The translations under genes were made by a program, and so were the position numbers. A stretch of DNA of 64,000 nt from Volvox africanus (lineage: Eukaryota; Chlorophyta; Chlorophyceae; Chlamydomonadales; Volvocaceae). Of this stretch, positions 12,201 through 24,196 are shown in pieces (the stretch's first letter is position 1; every line of letters starts with the position of its first letter). Location of the stretch: the NCBI GenBank assembly GCA_030268105.1, contig BSDZ01000027.1, forward strand, positions 127,001 to 191,000. The letters run 5' to 3'. Under the pieces are notes generated by a model. The model ran no database searches. It saw nothing but the letters and a program-made list of their open reading frames with translations, and was not told the DNA's origin.

Positions 12201-15200
12201 CGTCGCTGACGCCGTCCCCGACTCGTTCCTTCACCTGCAAATGAGCCATGAGGGTGGATACGAATACAAACGGGGTCCTGAAGAGAACATAACATGTCAC
12301 ACAGGAGCCCTTCTTTGCACTTGCAGCAAACAGAAGCAGCCGTAGATGTAGAACCAGCTGTATCAGCTTCCCACTCACCTCGAAGGACACCGCGTCGCTT
12401 GAGGCACCGTTCAACCCCGCGGCAGCCCCCGAGGCGCCGCCGCCGCCGCCGCCAGCCGCCAAGATCAGCTGAGCCTCCAGACGCCGCAGAAGAGCCAACT
12501 CATCACCGTCGTTCGCCGACTCCGCACCGAACGCATTGTAATGCGGGGACTCTGTAGCGACCGAGCCGGCCGCCGCCGCCGCGGTCCCTGAAGGTGGTGC
12601 CGACATCGCAGTGGACGATGCTGGCGGCGGCAGGTCCACAGGTCCCGCTGCCGTGGTACGGCGACCCAGCAAGGCCTCGCAGACGCTGCGCTCGAAAGAA
12701 ACATCCGCTGCAGCGGCGGTGGCAGCGGCAAGTGCGCGAAGCCCCGCTGCCCCAGACAACCCGTATTGCTGCTGCTGTTGTGCCACGCGTTCAAAGTACG
12801 ACAGAGCCTGCGAGGACAGAGAGCCGCTCTATCAGTGTCTATCAGTGTCGTGAGAGCTTTGCAAAATAAAATGGCTAACGGAAACTGCCACGGCAGTGCT
12901 TCTGGGCCGCTGAACACAAGCAGCAGTGTGCCAACCCTAGTCAGGAATCGAATGCACGAACGTACGACAGACCTGCAGTACGTGCTGCGGCCAACCGGTG
13001 CTGACTCCTTGCGCCAGATGGGCAATCGCCAGGTCGTACAGCTCCTGGTCGGAGAGCTGTACAGCTCCGTACGGCTTCTGGCCGCTGGCAACCGGTCCGT
13101 ACAATGCAATCTGCGAGATCACAGCGTCGGGGCAGGCGGGCCGGGCAGCGTGCAATCGGAAACCCGGACGCGTCATTGATCGGCCTTCAAAGCTGGTCTT
13201 TGGGCTGGCCGGGCATCGCATAGGGAAGGGAGGAGGCCGCGCACCTTGCAGGTAACGGACAGCCGCAGCCTCCATCCATTGCTACAACCCGCTCGCACGC
13301 ATATGCCTACTCCACATTCCGACGCTCCCACAAGGACTCGCTGACAAGGGGGCTGAGGGCCGTCGGTCCGCAATCATGCCCCAGTCCCACCCCGCAACCC
13401 GCATCCCGCTCTTCTCTCTACTCCACTCCCGTCCCTTTCGCCCTCTCCATCCCGGCTCTCAACCCACGCCGACCCCAACGCCCACAACCCACGTGCTCCG
13501 AAGCCGCCAGTAGGCCCCGCAGCGGGGCTATCAACTCCGACCGCTCATCCGGTGTCAGCTCCGGAACCCAACCACGACTGTCGCCACTCGAGGCTGCCGG
13601 GGGGCCGTTCCGCAGCTCCGCAATAACAGCGCCCACCACAGGGGCCGATCCCGCCGCCGTCACACTGCCTTGCGTCACTCCGGGAGCAGTATCTCCTCGG
13701 TGCTGCTGGTGTCTGTCCTGGCTATGTTGGTTGCTTTGGTTCTGCGGCGCGCACCTCCAGAGGACACTCCGAAGCATGCAGACAGCCTTGGTACGCCGAG
13801 CCGCAGCGGCGGTGGCTACCGAGGAGCTCAAGGATGACGTGACGGTCTCTTTGCCGACCCCGGCCGGCCTCCCCGACGAATCAGCGACGGCGCCCCAGCC
13901 AACATTGCCGTCCACTACCTCGCCATCGCCTCCTTTTCTTTGGGTCAGTGCGGGTGTCGCTCCAGGGGCGCTCGGAGGGGCGGCGGCGGGAGAAAGCTGC
14001 AGTACTGGTGGGGTGCTGCGGAGGACATCCTCCGCGAACGCCACCGCTACGCCCTGCAGCAGCAGTAGCAGCAGCAGCAAGTACAAGGGGTAGCGCATTA
14101 CTGGAATAAGGGGTGCAGCAGCAGCGGATAGCTTGTGACAGCTGGCGAGGTCGTGAGCACAGAGCCAAGGCGGTCAGTAGGACAGTCCGTGGGAACCACA
14201 CCATGAGGTTTTGAGTTTCACCAACACGGTGCTCGTTGGACACGAGAACGTCCACAAGGTATGCATACGCGCAGTGTGCGTGTGTCGTGCCCACGCTGTG
14301 GATGTGTCTTTGCACCATTCCGTATAATCGTGTGCAAGCACGTGGGATCACGTCCCGTACCTGAAGGCAGTACGCCACCTCCTTCTGAAGCGGCGGCGCG
14401 ACGCAATGTCGTTCCAAAACCTGCGGTGAAAGACGATGTGTTTTATCAGGGTATACACCAGGTTCTCAGCAATTCCTGATAGAGAAAGAATGGATCGGAC
14501 CGACAACAACTTGAAATGGTGACGAAGAACGCCTACAGCGGCAACAAGGCGGGCGGAAGGAAAGCAAGCTTAGCACGCCACCTAACCATCCTCATCGTTC
14601 CCCTAATCCCGTGTGCCTCTTTCCCCTGTGTTTTTCTGTCTCTCGTAATTCCCTATCTCCCTGGATGTTCATTTCCCGCACCAACTGGCGGGACCACGTC
14701 AGTTCCGTACAGCGCACACACGCACATTACCACTCCCCCAACCCGGCCGCCTCCGCCAGTCATGACCCCTCACCTGCAACGCGGACTCCAGGTGGGAGAA
14801 GACCTCCTCCATGTCCATCAGGGTCAAGGCAGCGCCGCCGGTATTAGCCTCCGTCGCCGCTGGGATTGGTCCACTGCTGCCGCCACTGCTGACGCTGGCG
14901 GAGGAAGCAGCTCCGGCAGGGCCTCCCCCACCTCCCGCCAGACTGATATACGCGAGAGCGATGGAGAGCGCCAGGTCTGCCGTGAGCTGCTCCAGGTGGG
15001 GGACTGGCTGCTGTCTGCTCACCCCCAGCGGGGAAAAGGGCATCGCAGCAGAGGCGGCCTTCAGCAGCGGGCTGCCGTACTGCACGACGATATCGTACTG
15101 CCCCGCCTCGCACAGCAGCGCCAACGCGGCGGACGCTTCGTCCAGCGGTGTACCGCTTCCCGCCTACCGAGCGTGGATGTGCAACCCGGGTTACTAGGTT

Positions 15201-15851
15201 ATTCACGTAGATGTGCGAAAAGCTTGCGCAGCGTGTCAAAGGGTTTTTTTAAATGTGTGGATGGTGCGTCGTTGAGAGCTCTTTCGCGATGACAGGCCCT
15301 AGTCCAAGCAGCGATGGCCCGGGGCGTTACTAAAAATGGCCAGGTCCCAGACCGTACATTCCCGCACTGCTCGCTAGTTGAACGACGCGCACCTTTAAGA
15401 TACTTAGCAAATGGGCTTTTGGTAGCACAACCACACTGGCCTGCCCAGCGTCAATGGATAGCTCCTGACCGTCGTGGTGCCCCAATAGTCGCGCCATAGC
15501 AGAAACAGTGGTTGGAGAGTAGCATTGACCCATAACCTCCTGTTGATGCAGTAATACCGAAGATTCCAGCTGAAGATGTTGCGTTGGGGCCTCCGGAGGA
15601 CCATTGTTAACGATGCATCTATTTTCGTCTGTCGCAAAGGCATGTTCCGCATCAAGTTTGACGCTGTAAGCCACATTTGCATTTGCTGCATCGCCAGTCC
15701 TGGAGAACACGTCCAGACCATTAGTCACAGCGCCAGCTGTGCGATGGGCGGCACAAGATACTAGAGGTCGCGTAGGTATAGCTCGGTAGCGCCAATGAGC
15801 TGTGCCCAAATACGGCTCTGCCGCGGCACTGAGATTCCTTTGGGAAAGCAT
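9285..15851 (-). CDS. ARC6: ARC6/CDP1-like chloroplast division protein
   Basis: ARC6 is an inner-envelope protein that anchors the FtsZ ring at the plastid division site. Ten exons join in phase: 15851-15393, 15163-14774, 14420-14361, 14053-13493, 13110-12973, 12807-12379, 12234-11755, 11544-10210, 9994-9783, 9606-9285; 1461 aa, against about 800 in Arabidopsis (from memory). Family hallmarks in order: ALALLCEAGQYDIVVQYG (about 160), APPLQKEVAYCLQ (about 295), SDQELYDLAIAHLAQG (about 515), FERSVCEALLG (about 570), WLELSVMPCFPET (about 800), one hydrophobic helix near 1180 (QAICLGALAAYVGNRIL), then the intermembrane-space domain starting LARLAEQYG and ending at 1461. The extra length is Ala/Gly/Ser-rich filler. 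The N terminus could be a transit peptide. No clear DnaJ-like segment is visible, and CDP1/PARC6 is the main alternative. Confidence 0.88.
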
Positions 15852-16343
15852 CGGTACACCCGACACCGGCCCAGTTCAACAGCGCCAGTAGGATGATCGC
15901 CGAAGGAATGCTAATCGTTACAAATTGCCTTTGACAAAGTGTACTGGTATCTGTATGTCAAATGCCGCAGCATGCTAGGTTGTATGCAGCCGCATACACG
16001 AAGCTGGGGCAGGTTATGCGATCGAAAATAATATAGACATTTACGGCATATCACATGAAAACTTAGTGTATATTTTGTGTCGCATGGATGACTGAGATGG
16101 ATGTTCTTCGCCGTGACGTCGACAAAAAAGGACGGCAATTCAATCTTGCCGAAAGGGGAGGCCGTGATCATGGAAGGGCATTAATTATTCAAGATAACCG
16201 GAGATATTTATCGGTATACATAGTTTTTGGCAAGCCTTCTAGTGCTGGAAGAGAGACGACTTTTCAAATAGGCGCCATCTGCAGGAGTTAAGGGCTCGGC
16301 TTGAACCTTGCCCAGACAATACGGTGACCTAGAAGCCAGGCCG
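15852..16343. promoter_or_regulatory. Shared divergent upstream region of ARC6-like and MZT1 genes
   Basis: 492 bases separate the two start codons, which point away from each other, so both 5' UTRs and promoters must lie here or overlap. It is more AT-rich than the exons. I see no TATA box or named element I would defend. Confidence 0.4.
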
Positions 16344-16649
16344 ATGGAAACAGGCAGGACCAGTTTTAAAGCAAGTGGCAGCAAACAGGATAGCACGACG
16401 TTACCGCCGAAGGCGTTCGAGGCCGCTCTGGAGCTCTCGCAGCTTCTGGACACCGGTCTTGATAAGGAGACCCTCGCCGTTTTGCTGGAGTTGCTGGACG
16501 CCGGAGTCAACCCGGAAGCACTAGCGACTGTGGTTCGCGAGCTTCGGCGCGAAGCAGCTGAATACCATTCTGCTGTGGAGCGTTTGGAGCGAGTCAACGC
16601 AAATCCTGCGGCAGGGGCTGGAGTCCAAGCGCAGCGCACCAGACAGTAA
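16344..16649 (+). CDS. MZT1: Mitotic-spindle organizing protein 1 (MOZART1)
   Basis: MZT1 is a tiny helical subunit that binds the N-termini of gamma-tubulin complex proteins and helps recruit and activate microtubule nucleation. The gene is one exon of 101 codons starting METGRTSF. The core around residues 25-68 reads ALELSQLLDTGLDKETL followed by LLDAGVNPEALATVVREL, which is the MOZART1 signature, with LxTGLxxETL and GVNPEALA intact. A Gln/Ala-rich tail follows. Length is near the family's usual 70-100 aa. The frame is open upstream to 16308, but that start would be TTG, so the ATG at 16344 is preferred. It diverges from the ARC6-like gene and sits 335 bases upstream of the NELF-B start on the same strand. 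Confidence 0.93.
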   Translation: METGRTSFKASGSKQDSTTLPPKAFEAALELSQLLDTGLDKETLAVLLELLDAGVNPEALATVVRELRREAAEYHSAVERLERVNANPAAGAGVQAQRTRQ

Positions 16650-16984
16650 GCGAGCTGCCGAAGCAGTTCGCGAGGGGAGGGGTGTCAGGCAGCCCCGCCG
16701 GTTGAGCTTCGACAGCCACATCCAATTACGAGGCTTGCCTGGACTTTTAGCAGAACATTTAATCTGACAAAGCGATTCAGCGGATAATTAGCACATCTGG
16801 GACTTCCAGCCGTAAGACTAGGACTTGGCGGCGCAGGAACACAACCTGCGTGGGCTTTGACCGAACTGCTGCAGGGGCAGTCTTTGCCCAGGGCCAAGCA
16901 GAGCGCACACTTGCGCGCGTAGAGCATTTCGGCAGAGGCATCTGAATCGTGGTAATTATTGGCGGCACCATCTGTGTCGGGGCA

Positions 16985-19900
16985 ATGGCGGCCTCACCGA
17001 CCCGCGGCGGGGCCGGTACAGATGGCTCGGGCGGAGCCGGTCGTGGGCCGCTTATCGGTGGAGAGGGCAAGGATATGGTTCACGAGATCATGGCAGCTGC
17101 GGGACCGGGTGGCATTGCACAAGTGCAGGAGGTGAGGTGCCAAGAACGTTTGCCCTGGGGGGCTGCAGTGAATCCTGCCAATGTGTTAGTGAAGGTATAT
17201 CCGTCACATGACTCACACGTGGTATGCTGTTCTTCCTCTGCGTCGTACTCCACAGGCCTGTCTGATGCCGTTCCCGCTTGTCCGGCATCTTCTTGGAATG
17301 CTGGAGATCATGGACATCACGAGATTGGAGGTACGTGGTGCCGCGAGGAATCGTGAGCAACGACTTCCCGGGTGAATACGTGTTCTGGGGTGGCTGAAGG
17401 GGCGCCTCTAAATTTGTCACAGACGGCGAAGACTGGGCCGTAAACATGCAGCAGCAGCAGCAGAAACGCGAGCGGAACATTCCTACGGTTATCAAAGTTG
17501 CCTGACAGATTCCATCCCATCACGATCCAGACGCCATCTTTTCCCCATGTCATACTTGTGGTGGCCTTAGCCGCTTCTTGTTTCACCACATCTTATCTTA
17601 CCTTTTCTGTTCTACCTCTCTGGGGGACACAACCCGACATTCCGCCGCAATGAAGGCACACCGAGCGGTCCTGCAGCGCGCAAAGGAGCGGCTACTGGTC
17701 CGGGTCGCCGCTCTGGACAGCCGTGCTGATAAGGCTCGACTTGAGCGGCTGCTGGCGGCGTCATTTATGTACGTTGGCATGGTTGACATGCGCGAGGTGA
17801 GGCTTCTGGCAGGGAGGGAGGGAGGGAAGAAGGATAGATGGTTGAGGCGGCATGCTACCCTGCAGTCAGGCTCTCTCGACTTGTCAGGCTTTAACGTTTG
17901 TATTCCGAATCCCGTTTGTACCGCTGTAGGTACCGTTGACAGTTATGGAGCGATTAGAGCGGGTTCCAGCGCAGCATCTTAAACAGCTGGCATCCGATCC
18001 CGACGTGTTCAAGATCCTGCCGCCGGGGGTGCAGCGACAGGTGGGCCTTATGGCGACGGGTACTATTTCGTGTGTGGATGTCGGAGTCACTGTATTCCTC
18101 GTTCCATTTCCTGCGAGGAGCTACTTGTGTGAAGGGCTTTCCGATGATAGGCGTCGGGGGCCAAGCAGCCAATAAGGGCGTCCCTGTCACCCAGCCCAGC
18201 CGTCCTGTGGCTTTCCCCACCTGCCCCCACCCGTCTGCTCATTGTAACCCCGTCTCAGGTCTGGGAGTACGATAAGAACCTGCTCCAGAATGACGCTCTG
18301 CCGCTGGTGGGTGCCTATAAGTACGAAACTGCGACTTATATGCGTGCCCTGGCGGCGGACGAGTTCCTGCCTGCTGTACTGGTGGAAGCGCAACGCCTGG
18401 CCGTCACTCTCACCTCCGCCACGCCGTCGTCCTCAGCCGTTACCGGGGGATCCGTCGCTGACCCAGATTCGCTGGTGGGTCTAGGATCCAGCGGTCGCGG
18501 CAGCGGGGCCCCCAAGTCACGCGGTGGAGCCGGCGCGGCGGCGGCGGCGGCGGCAGCACGCGTGGCGGGGTCTCACCTGCTTGGCAGCTCCGGGGGAGGT
18601 TCTGGCAGTGGTGGCGCCCCCGGCAGCGCGGTGGTGGGCATCACTCGTAAGATTCTTCGCAAGGGCTCCCGCATCACGCAGGCGCTCAAGGGCATGGTCG
18701 GCAGCAGCCCCAAGATTTACACCCAGGTAGTCTGAGTCGCTGGTCTAAACGACTGCCTTCGAGTACTTCTTGTACGATCAAGAATATTTAAGTATAACTA
18801 TAACCGTGTAAGGGGAGCTGTTGAGGAGTCATTTTCGGGTCAACATACCTGAGCAATGGTCGAGTGGCTTCAAGAACATTGCATAGGTCGGCTGCAGACT
18901 GCCGACGACGTCAAATCACTTTTGCGTATAGTTACTGCGTATCCTGCCCGGTCTAGGGATCTGGTTTTGTGCGCGCGCACTCCCGTGCCGCACGCCGCGA
19001 GCTTCGTTCCCGTCGTCATTGTCCTGGTACTGGTACTGGTACTGGTCCTCCCGCACACAGATCGTGGAGTTGTGCACCGTGAAGTTCCGTGATGCGGAGA
19101 GCTTGTATGTCGGAGTACGGGAGTGCTCGTATGCTGCACTGCGTGCGCAGCTGCTGATGGCTCTACATGACGACAACAACCCCGTGGCGGCTAAAGACAG
19201 GTGGGGGGTCAGCAGCAGCCGGCAGGGTCCGATGCGCTTTGGAGGAGAAGGTGAGAAAGTCAAAGTTCCCGGTGGCCTCATGTAATGATGGTCTCCACCC
19301 ACTGACCTCCGGTACCCTAACGTTAAGCTCCAAAGCAGCCTTGCGAATAGCTCTTGAGCGCCGTAGCTCTTCAAGGGGCTCTTTGCGGTCGGCATTTTCG
19401 GCCTGATATTTCACCACGCATACCTCGGATAGGAGGTATCGATTGATGTCACAGGACAACATGATTTCGTAACAGGGTTTTAGGGCCAGTGGGGTAATGG
19501 TGGGGGGGGAGGGAAAATTGAAATATGGGGCTTAAGAAGGAATGTGGGGCTCCAGATAAATTTACATCTGCGACATTTTGCCTTTACCACCGATGTTGCC
19601 CGCCACTCAGGTGTCACGAGCTGGCCTGGACGTTGGACGCGGGCATTCGCAACGGTTGTCTGAGCGACAAGCACCTGGAGAAGTTGGGCAGCTTCTTCAC
19701 GGAGATACTGGAGGTGGGTCGGGTAGCCCGGCGCGGAATGCATGGCCACATGGTGAGACGCGGCGTATTGTGCCGTCTGGATACCGTAGCTTAATGAAAT
19801 AGAGCGGGAACGGTTAATCATTTTCCATGCAGCTGCGGAGAACATGTTGTAGACGCAGAGCACCTGAATGTTACGTTACGGCCTGGTCCTCCCCTCAACC

Positions 19901-22459
19901 GTTGCGGCAAGTAACGTAAGATTGCCTTTGTTGTTGGGTTTCATTTGGATCCTGGATTCCTTGACCCTTCGCAGGCTGCTGAGGAGGCGGACAACCTGGC
20001 TTTAGGGGGCAGCAAGCGCCGCCGCGGCGCCGGTGGTGCTTTGCCGGGCCGCTTCTCCAGGTGAGGGTTAGGCTGGTGGGGGAGAACAAGCACCATGAAA
20101 GGAGCAGAACGTCCATGTTGCCGATATAGGGACAGCTGCCCTGATTTCACTTAAGAGCTCGAATTGTTGTTTTATTAACCCGGCATTGTACTAGTAAGCC
20201 CAAATGAATGAGTGGCCCTGTGAACGACTACAGTCAACTATTTGGGAAGTGTCAGGTTAGCTTGTTATCTTTTTTGGCGCGCCTGAGGTGTGTGCTCACT
20301 GGGGGACTGCAGAGACCCACGGGACGAAGCGGAGAGTGCAGGGGCAGGCGGCCACGGCGGAGGCGCGGGCGGGGTGGTGGAGCCCCTGCGGGTGCTGGGT
20401 GATGCGGGTCTCGTGCTCCGAGACCCCTCCGCCTTGCACCTCCTGGCGGCGCAGGCGCTGTCACTGCTGCAGGTGCGCGCCGCCCGGGGCTCCGTCGGGA
20501 CATGCTCCGCCGTCCAGCATGCCATGGCCTGCAGTTCTGTGGGGACGGCGTGTGTATGAGGGTGTGTATTCACCCTTAACATGGACGACGAACCCTGAAC
20601 CTGCCCTCGCAGTCCGAGGTGGTGGCTGCTGAGCGGCTGCCCCGCGATGTGCCCGACTTGGTGCTAGTGCTGCGCCTCATGCAACTGGCGGTGGACTGCC
20701 GCACCATGATGCGGGACGGGAGGTACAGGTGCGCTGCGAGCCTCAGATGTCTGCGCCCTCAGGTCGTTTTTGCAAGTCTCTGCCGCCTCGCCATCAGCAG
20801 GTGCTTCAAAACCTTCTTCCTTTATGAGGCTGGGTTTAGGGGAAACGCAGTAGGTCCCTCCATCCCTCCACCCCATGTGGATTATTTGTGTTGCCCCTAT
20901 TCACCCCCTCTTTCTTTCTTCCTTCCGACACCTCGTAACAGGTACCCGGACCCCGACCCGGAAGTACTCCACGATCTTTTACCTCTTGTGGCGGCACTCC
21001 AAATGGATCACTACATGGCGACAGTGGAGGCTGCGTCAACAGCGGCGAAGGCGGCGGCGGGAGCGGCTACAAGTATGGCGGCGGGTTTAGCCGGAGCCGC
21101 GCCGGGATCGGGGGCTGCTGGGGTTAGCGCTGCCGCCGCCGGCACGGCGCAAGTGGGTCCCGACGCCAACGCGATTGTGGACGAGGTGGAAGTTGAGTTT
21201 CCTGATCAGACCACCAGGGGAAGGTGCGTGTGGAAGTTTGTTTCAGGTTTCGGAGGAACGTCACAGAAGCGAGGAGTAGAGTTGAACGTACGTGCATGGT
21301 TATCCGTCCGGAGCCCCTCTCGAACGGTTTATCACGTTGCCCCTCGCGAGCTCATGGATTCATGATTTACGAGACTGCATGTGTGCGATTCTGGCCCTTG
21401 CTCCTCGATGCGCGTCCGCCGGTCCATCAGGATCTACCATGTGCTCCGAAGCAATGAGGTCGGACGGAGGCTGCTGCAGGTGGGTCCTGAACAGAGAGGG
21501 TATCAGCCTCCGTGGATTCACAACGGATAAGTCTTGAACTCTGACGAACACGACTACGACTGCTGTCTGTTCAGCACACCCTTTTACCGCTTCGGGCAGC
21601 GCCGCACGCCGAATCCTCTGCCCGCTTGGTTTCTTCGATGCCCGTCAATCAGTCCCCCCTCCACCTCCGGATGCATACTTCGAAATTCCCGTCCTATAGA
21701 CCTTCGCGTTGGAGCGGCTGGCCCGGGGCGACTTCCTCGCGGCCACCAAGGTGGGTAAACATCGGCTTTAAGCTCCTTTCGCCTTTTAACGACTTCATAA
21801 AGGGAGCAGGTGCGGGGAGGAGGGAGCGAAAAGATAGTTCATAAATGGCACACTGTCCACTTAACACATTGGAGTGTGAATGTTGTACAACGCAGGAAGG
21901 ACGTTGCAACGTGCCGCGCCTATGTTGCGTTTTAGGAAGTCAGTTAATGCTCAGCCTTCGCAGGGGACCCCCCCTCCCTCCTGCCGCTCATTTGCCTACT
22001 GGTCGGACGGCTGCCTTCTTGCGGCAGGTGCTGTCGCTGCTCGCCCGGGTGCTCGCCCCGGGCTGTCTTGAGGTGGAGACTGCCGACTTCGCCGCTACGC
22101 TGGCCATCCGTCTTGCAGAGCTGGTCAAGGCCCGACGGCTGGGTCCGGGCAGCCGACTGTGGCTGGTAGCGGTGGACAACCTGTTAGTTCATGCCGTGGA
22201 TTCGCACACGCAGGTGCGTGGTGTCTGTTTGCTTGGGGAGAGGGTGAGAGGGATAGACACGGACCGATCGGTCCACCAACGGGATGACTGACAGATTAAT
22301 TAATAATGGTCCGCGTAGACGCACGAGGAGGTGCTCCGGCTGCTGCTGGCCGCTGCGCTACCCACTCCGGACGGACGGCCGCCGCTGCTGACCCCCGACG
22401 AAGTGGACGCCTACCTGCGCAACACTCTGGAAAATAGCAAGAAGAGCAGGAAGAGGTGA
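16985..22459 (+). CDS. NELFB: Negative elongation factor subunit B (NELF-B/COBRA1) homologue
   Basis: In animals NELF-B is part of the NELF complex that holds RNA polymerase II in promoter-proximal pausing. Exons: 16985-17131, 17256-17330, about 17572-17796, 17930-18040, 18259-18726, 19061-19200, 19611-19713, 19975-20060, 20313-20472, 20613-20722, 20942-21223, about 21374-21479, 21700-21750, 22028-22213, 22319-22459; about 796 aa, human about 580. Blocks that follow the animal protein in order: VPAQHLKQLASDPDVFKILP, VWEYDKNLLQNDALPLVGAY, YAALRAQLLMALHDD, CHELAWTLDAGIRNG, VLGDAGLVLRDPSALHLLA, LPRDVPDLVLVLRLMQLAVD and IRIYHVLRSNEVGRRLLQ. Exons at 18259 and 20942 carry Ala/Gly/Ser-rich insertions. 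The acceptor of exon 3 is unresolved: no AG fits the phase. The remaining joins keep frame. Confidence 0.87.
19024..19047. repeat. TGGTAC tandem repeat in a NELF-B intron
   Basis: About four copies of the hexamer tggtac just upstream of the exon starting 19061. Confidence 0.7.
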
Positions 22460-23582
22460 TACGGGAAGAGCGGGTGTTAAGCCGGGGAAAGAGGGGAGTT
22501 TCGCTTATAATTCAAAAGCTGCGCAGCATTGTGAATCAGCCCTGTATGCAGCCCTGGCGCAGTAAATACCAGGATTCGAGACTGCCGATGTTGTCGTGGG
22601 GGCCAGCGGGCAGAGTAACGAACAGAGAAGGGCATTACCAGGCCCTCGGTCGCGCATAGCCAAGGGCAAGGGTAGAAGACGATGAAATGCAAACAACGGC
22701 ACACGTGCGCGTATGGGTTCGGATCAGCCGAATCTGCCTTCACGCACTTTGGGGTATGGTTTCTGATATACCAGTACTGGGTTTGCGGTTGACGCGCCAC
22801 AGATGTCGAAACGTAGCCTGACGAGAGCTGTGAGGGGGGGACACATTGATTGACATATGGCCCACATCCTCGACACCTTAACCTGGCGACGGCTGCTCTG
22901 TTTCGTATTTCTGGGTGTCACAGGTTGTGTGAACATAGTGATTTTTAAGCTCCGCACTCCCGACGGCAAATGGGGTCAGGTTCAGTTCCGTCGTTCTGAG
23001 CCAGGGACCTCGCCATCCATCCGCGATCCAGCGGACTGCCTACAACTCTGCAACCCTCGCAAGTACCTCACATTTACAATGTTTGCCCTCCGCCGCGTCT
23101 GACCCCATATGGACGACCAGGTATAAGAAGTTCAGCAGTGGCGACGCCCTGGCACGTTTCCCCATGTGTTTGTTGGCCTCCGACATTGGATCTGATATCG
23201 GCAGCGATGGCTGGCCTGGTATCATGCAGCTCAAGGTGAGGCGGCTGAAGCAGGATAGTCGGACGTTAAGGAGAAGGCGGGATCGGGTGGAACTGGACGT
23301 TGCCTTCATGCTGTTATAACGCCTGCGACTGAGGCTGGACGATCGCATGCAATGATTAGATGTGGAAAGGCATATCCGGTGCTAATTGCAGTTCCGCCAA
23401 CACGCTTGTGCAAAGAATAACCAATATTCATATAGAATGGGCCGACTTATGCGCCCGAGGCAGTAGAGCTGTCAACCCACTTTCTCGCTGGCCGCCCGTT
23501 CATCAAAATTATTCTCACTTAAGTGCCATTGCACCTGCGGATTATCACCGCAGCTCAAGGGTGCTGATGGCGTACGCAGCGT

Positions 23583-24196
23583 CTACGACATGTTCCGCAA
23601 GGTACCCGGCATCAATGCTGGCAACGCGCCGGCCTTGTTTGAATACCTGGCAGAAACAAAGCAGTGGGGCTGAGTAACATAAATAGTGCACGTGTCTTGG
23701 TTGGAGCTGATGCTGTTTGACGGCAGGTCCCCGGCCGGCAAGGTGCAATCCTGTGCTGCAGACAACTGACACGAATTCCACTCGATGAATGCATGGTCAA
23801 CATGGAAATAAAGCGCACCTTGAGCACCACATTGATGTCCCAAAGGACGCGTGCTGTTTTTTCCCGGCCAATAACATAGGCCTCGTTGTAACCGAACCGG
23901 TTCATAGTTTCTTGACCGAAGCAACTGAACATAACCTTTACAGCCCGTAACTTCGAATAGATGGGCTGTGAACACCTCGAACGGAAGCAGCTGTACCAAC
24001 ACACCGCCAACGGGCACACCCGAGATTGAACACCCGAGAGCCTCAAGCCAAAGGTCATCATGCTGGCGCTGCCAGTCTGCCAGGCTCTGTCGTCGGGATG
24101 GACCACGCCAGAGGACCGTGCCTGAAAGCGCCCACCGCAACTACCCGAAGTTTCGCAAACGACGAGGTCATGGACCAGGTTGAAGCGCAGTACCAC
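23583..24196 (-). pseudogene. Possible decayed coding region, two overlapping minus frames
   Basis: Two minus frames, 23583-24140 and 23612-24196, stay open for about 560-580 bases over nearly the same DNA. Base composition here is moderate, so long open frames are less expected than in the GC-rich exons. Neither frame gave a family I recognise. A frameshifted coding relic would explain it, but so would chance. Confidence 0.2.
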
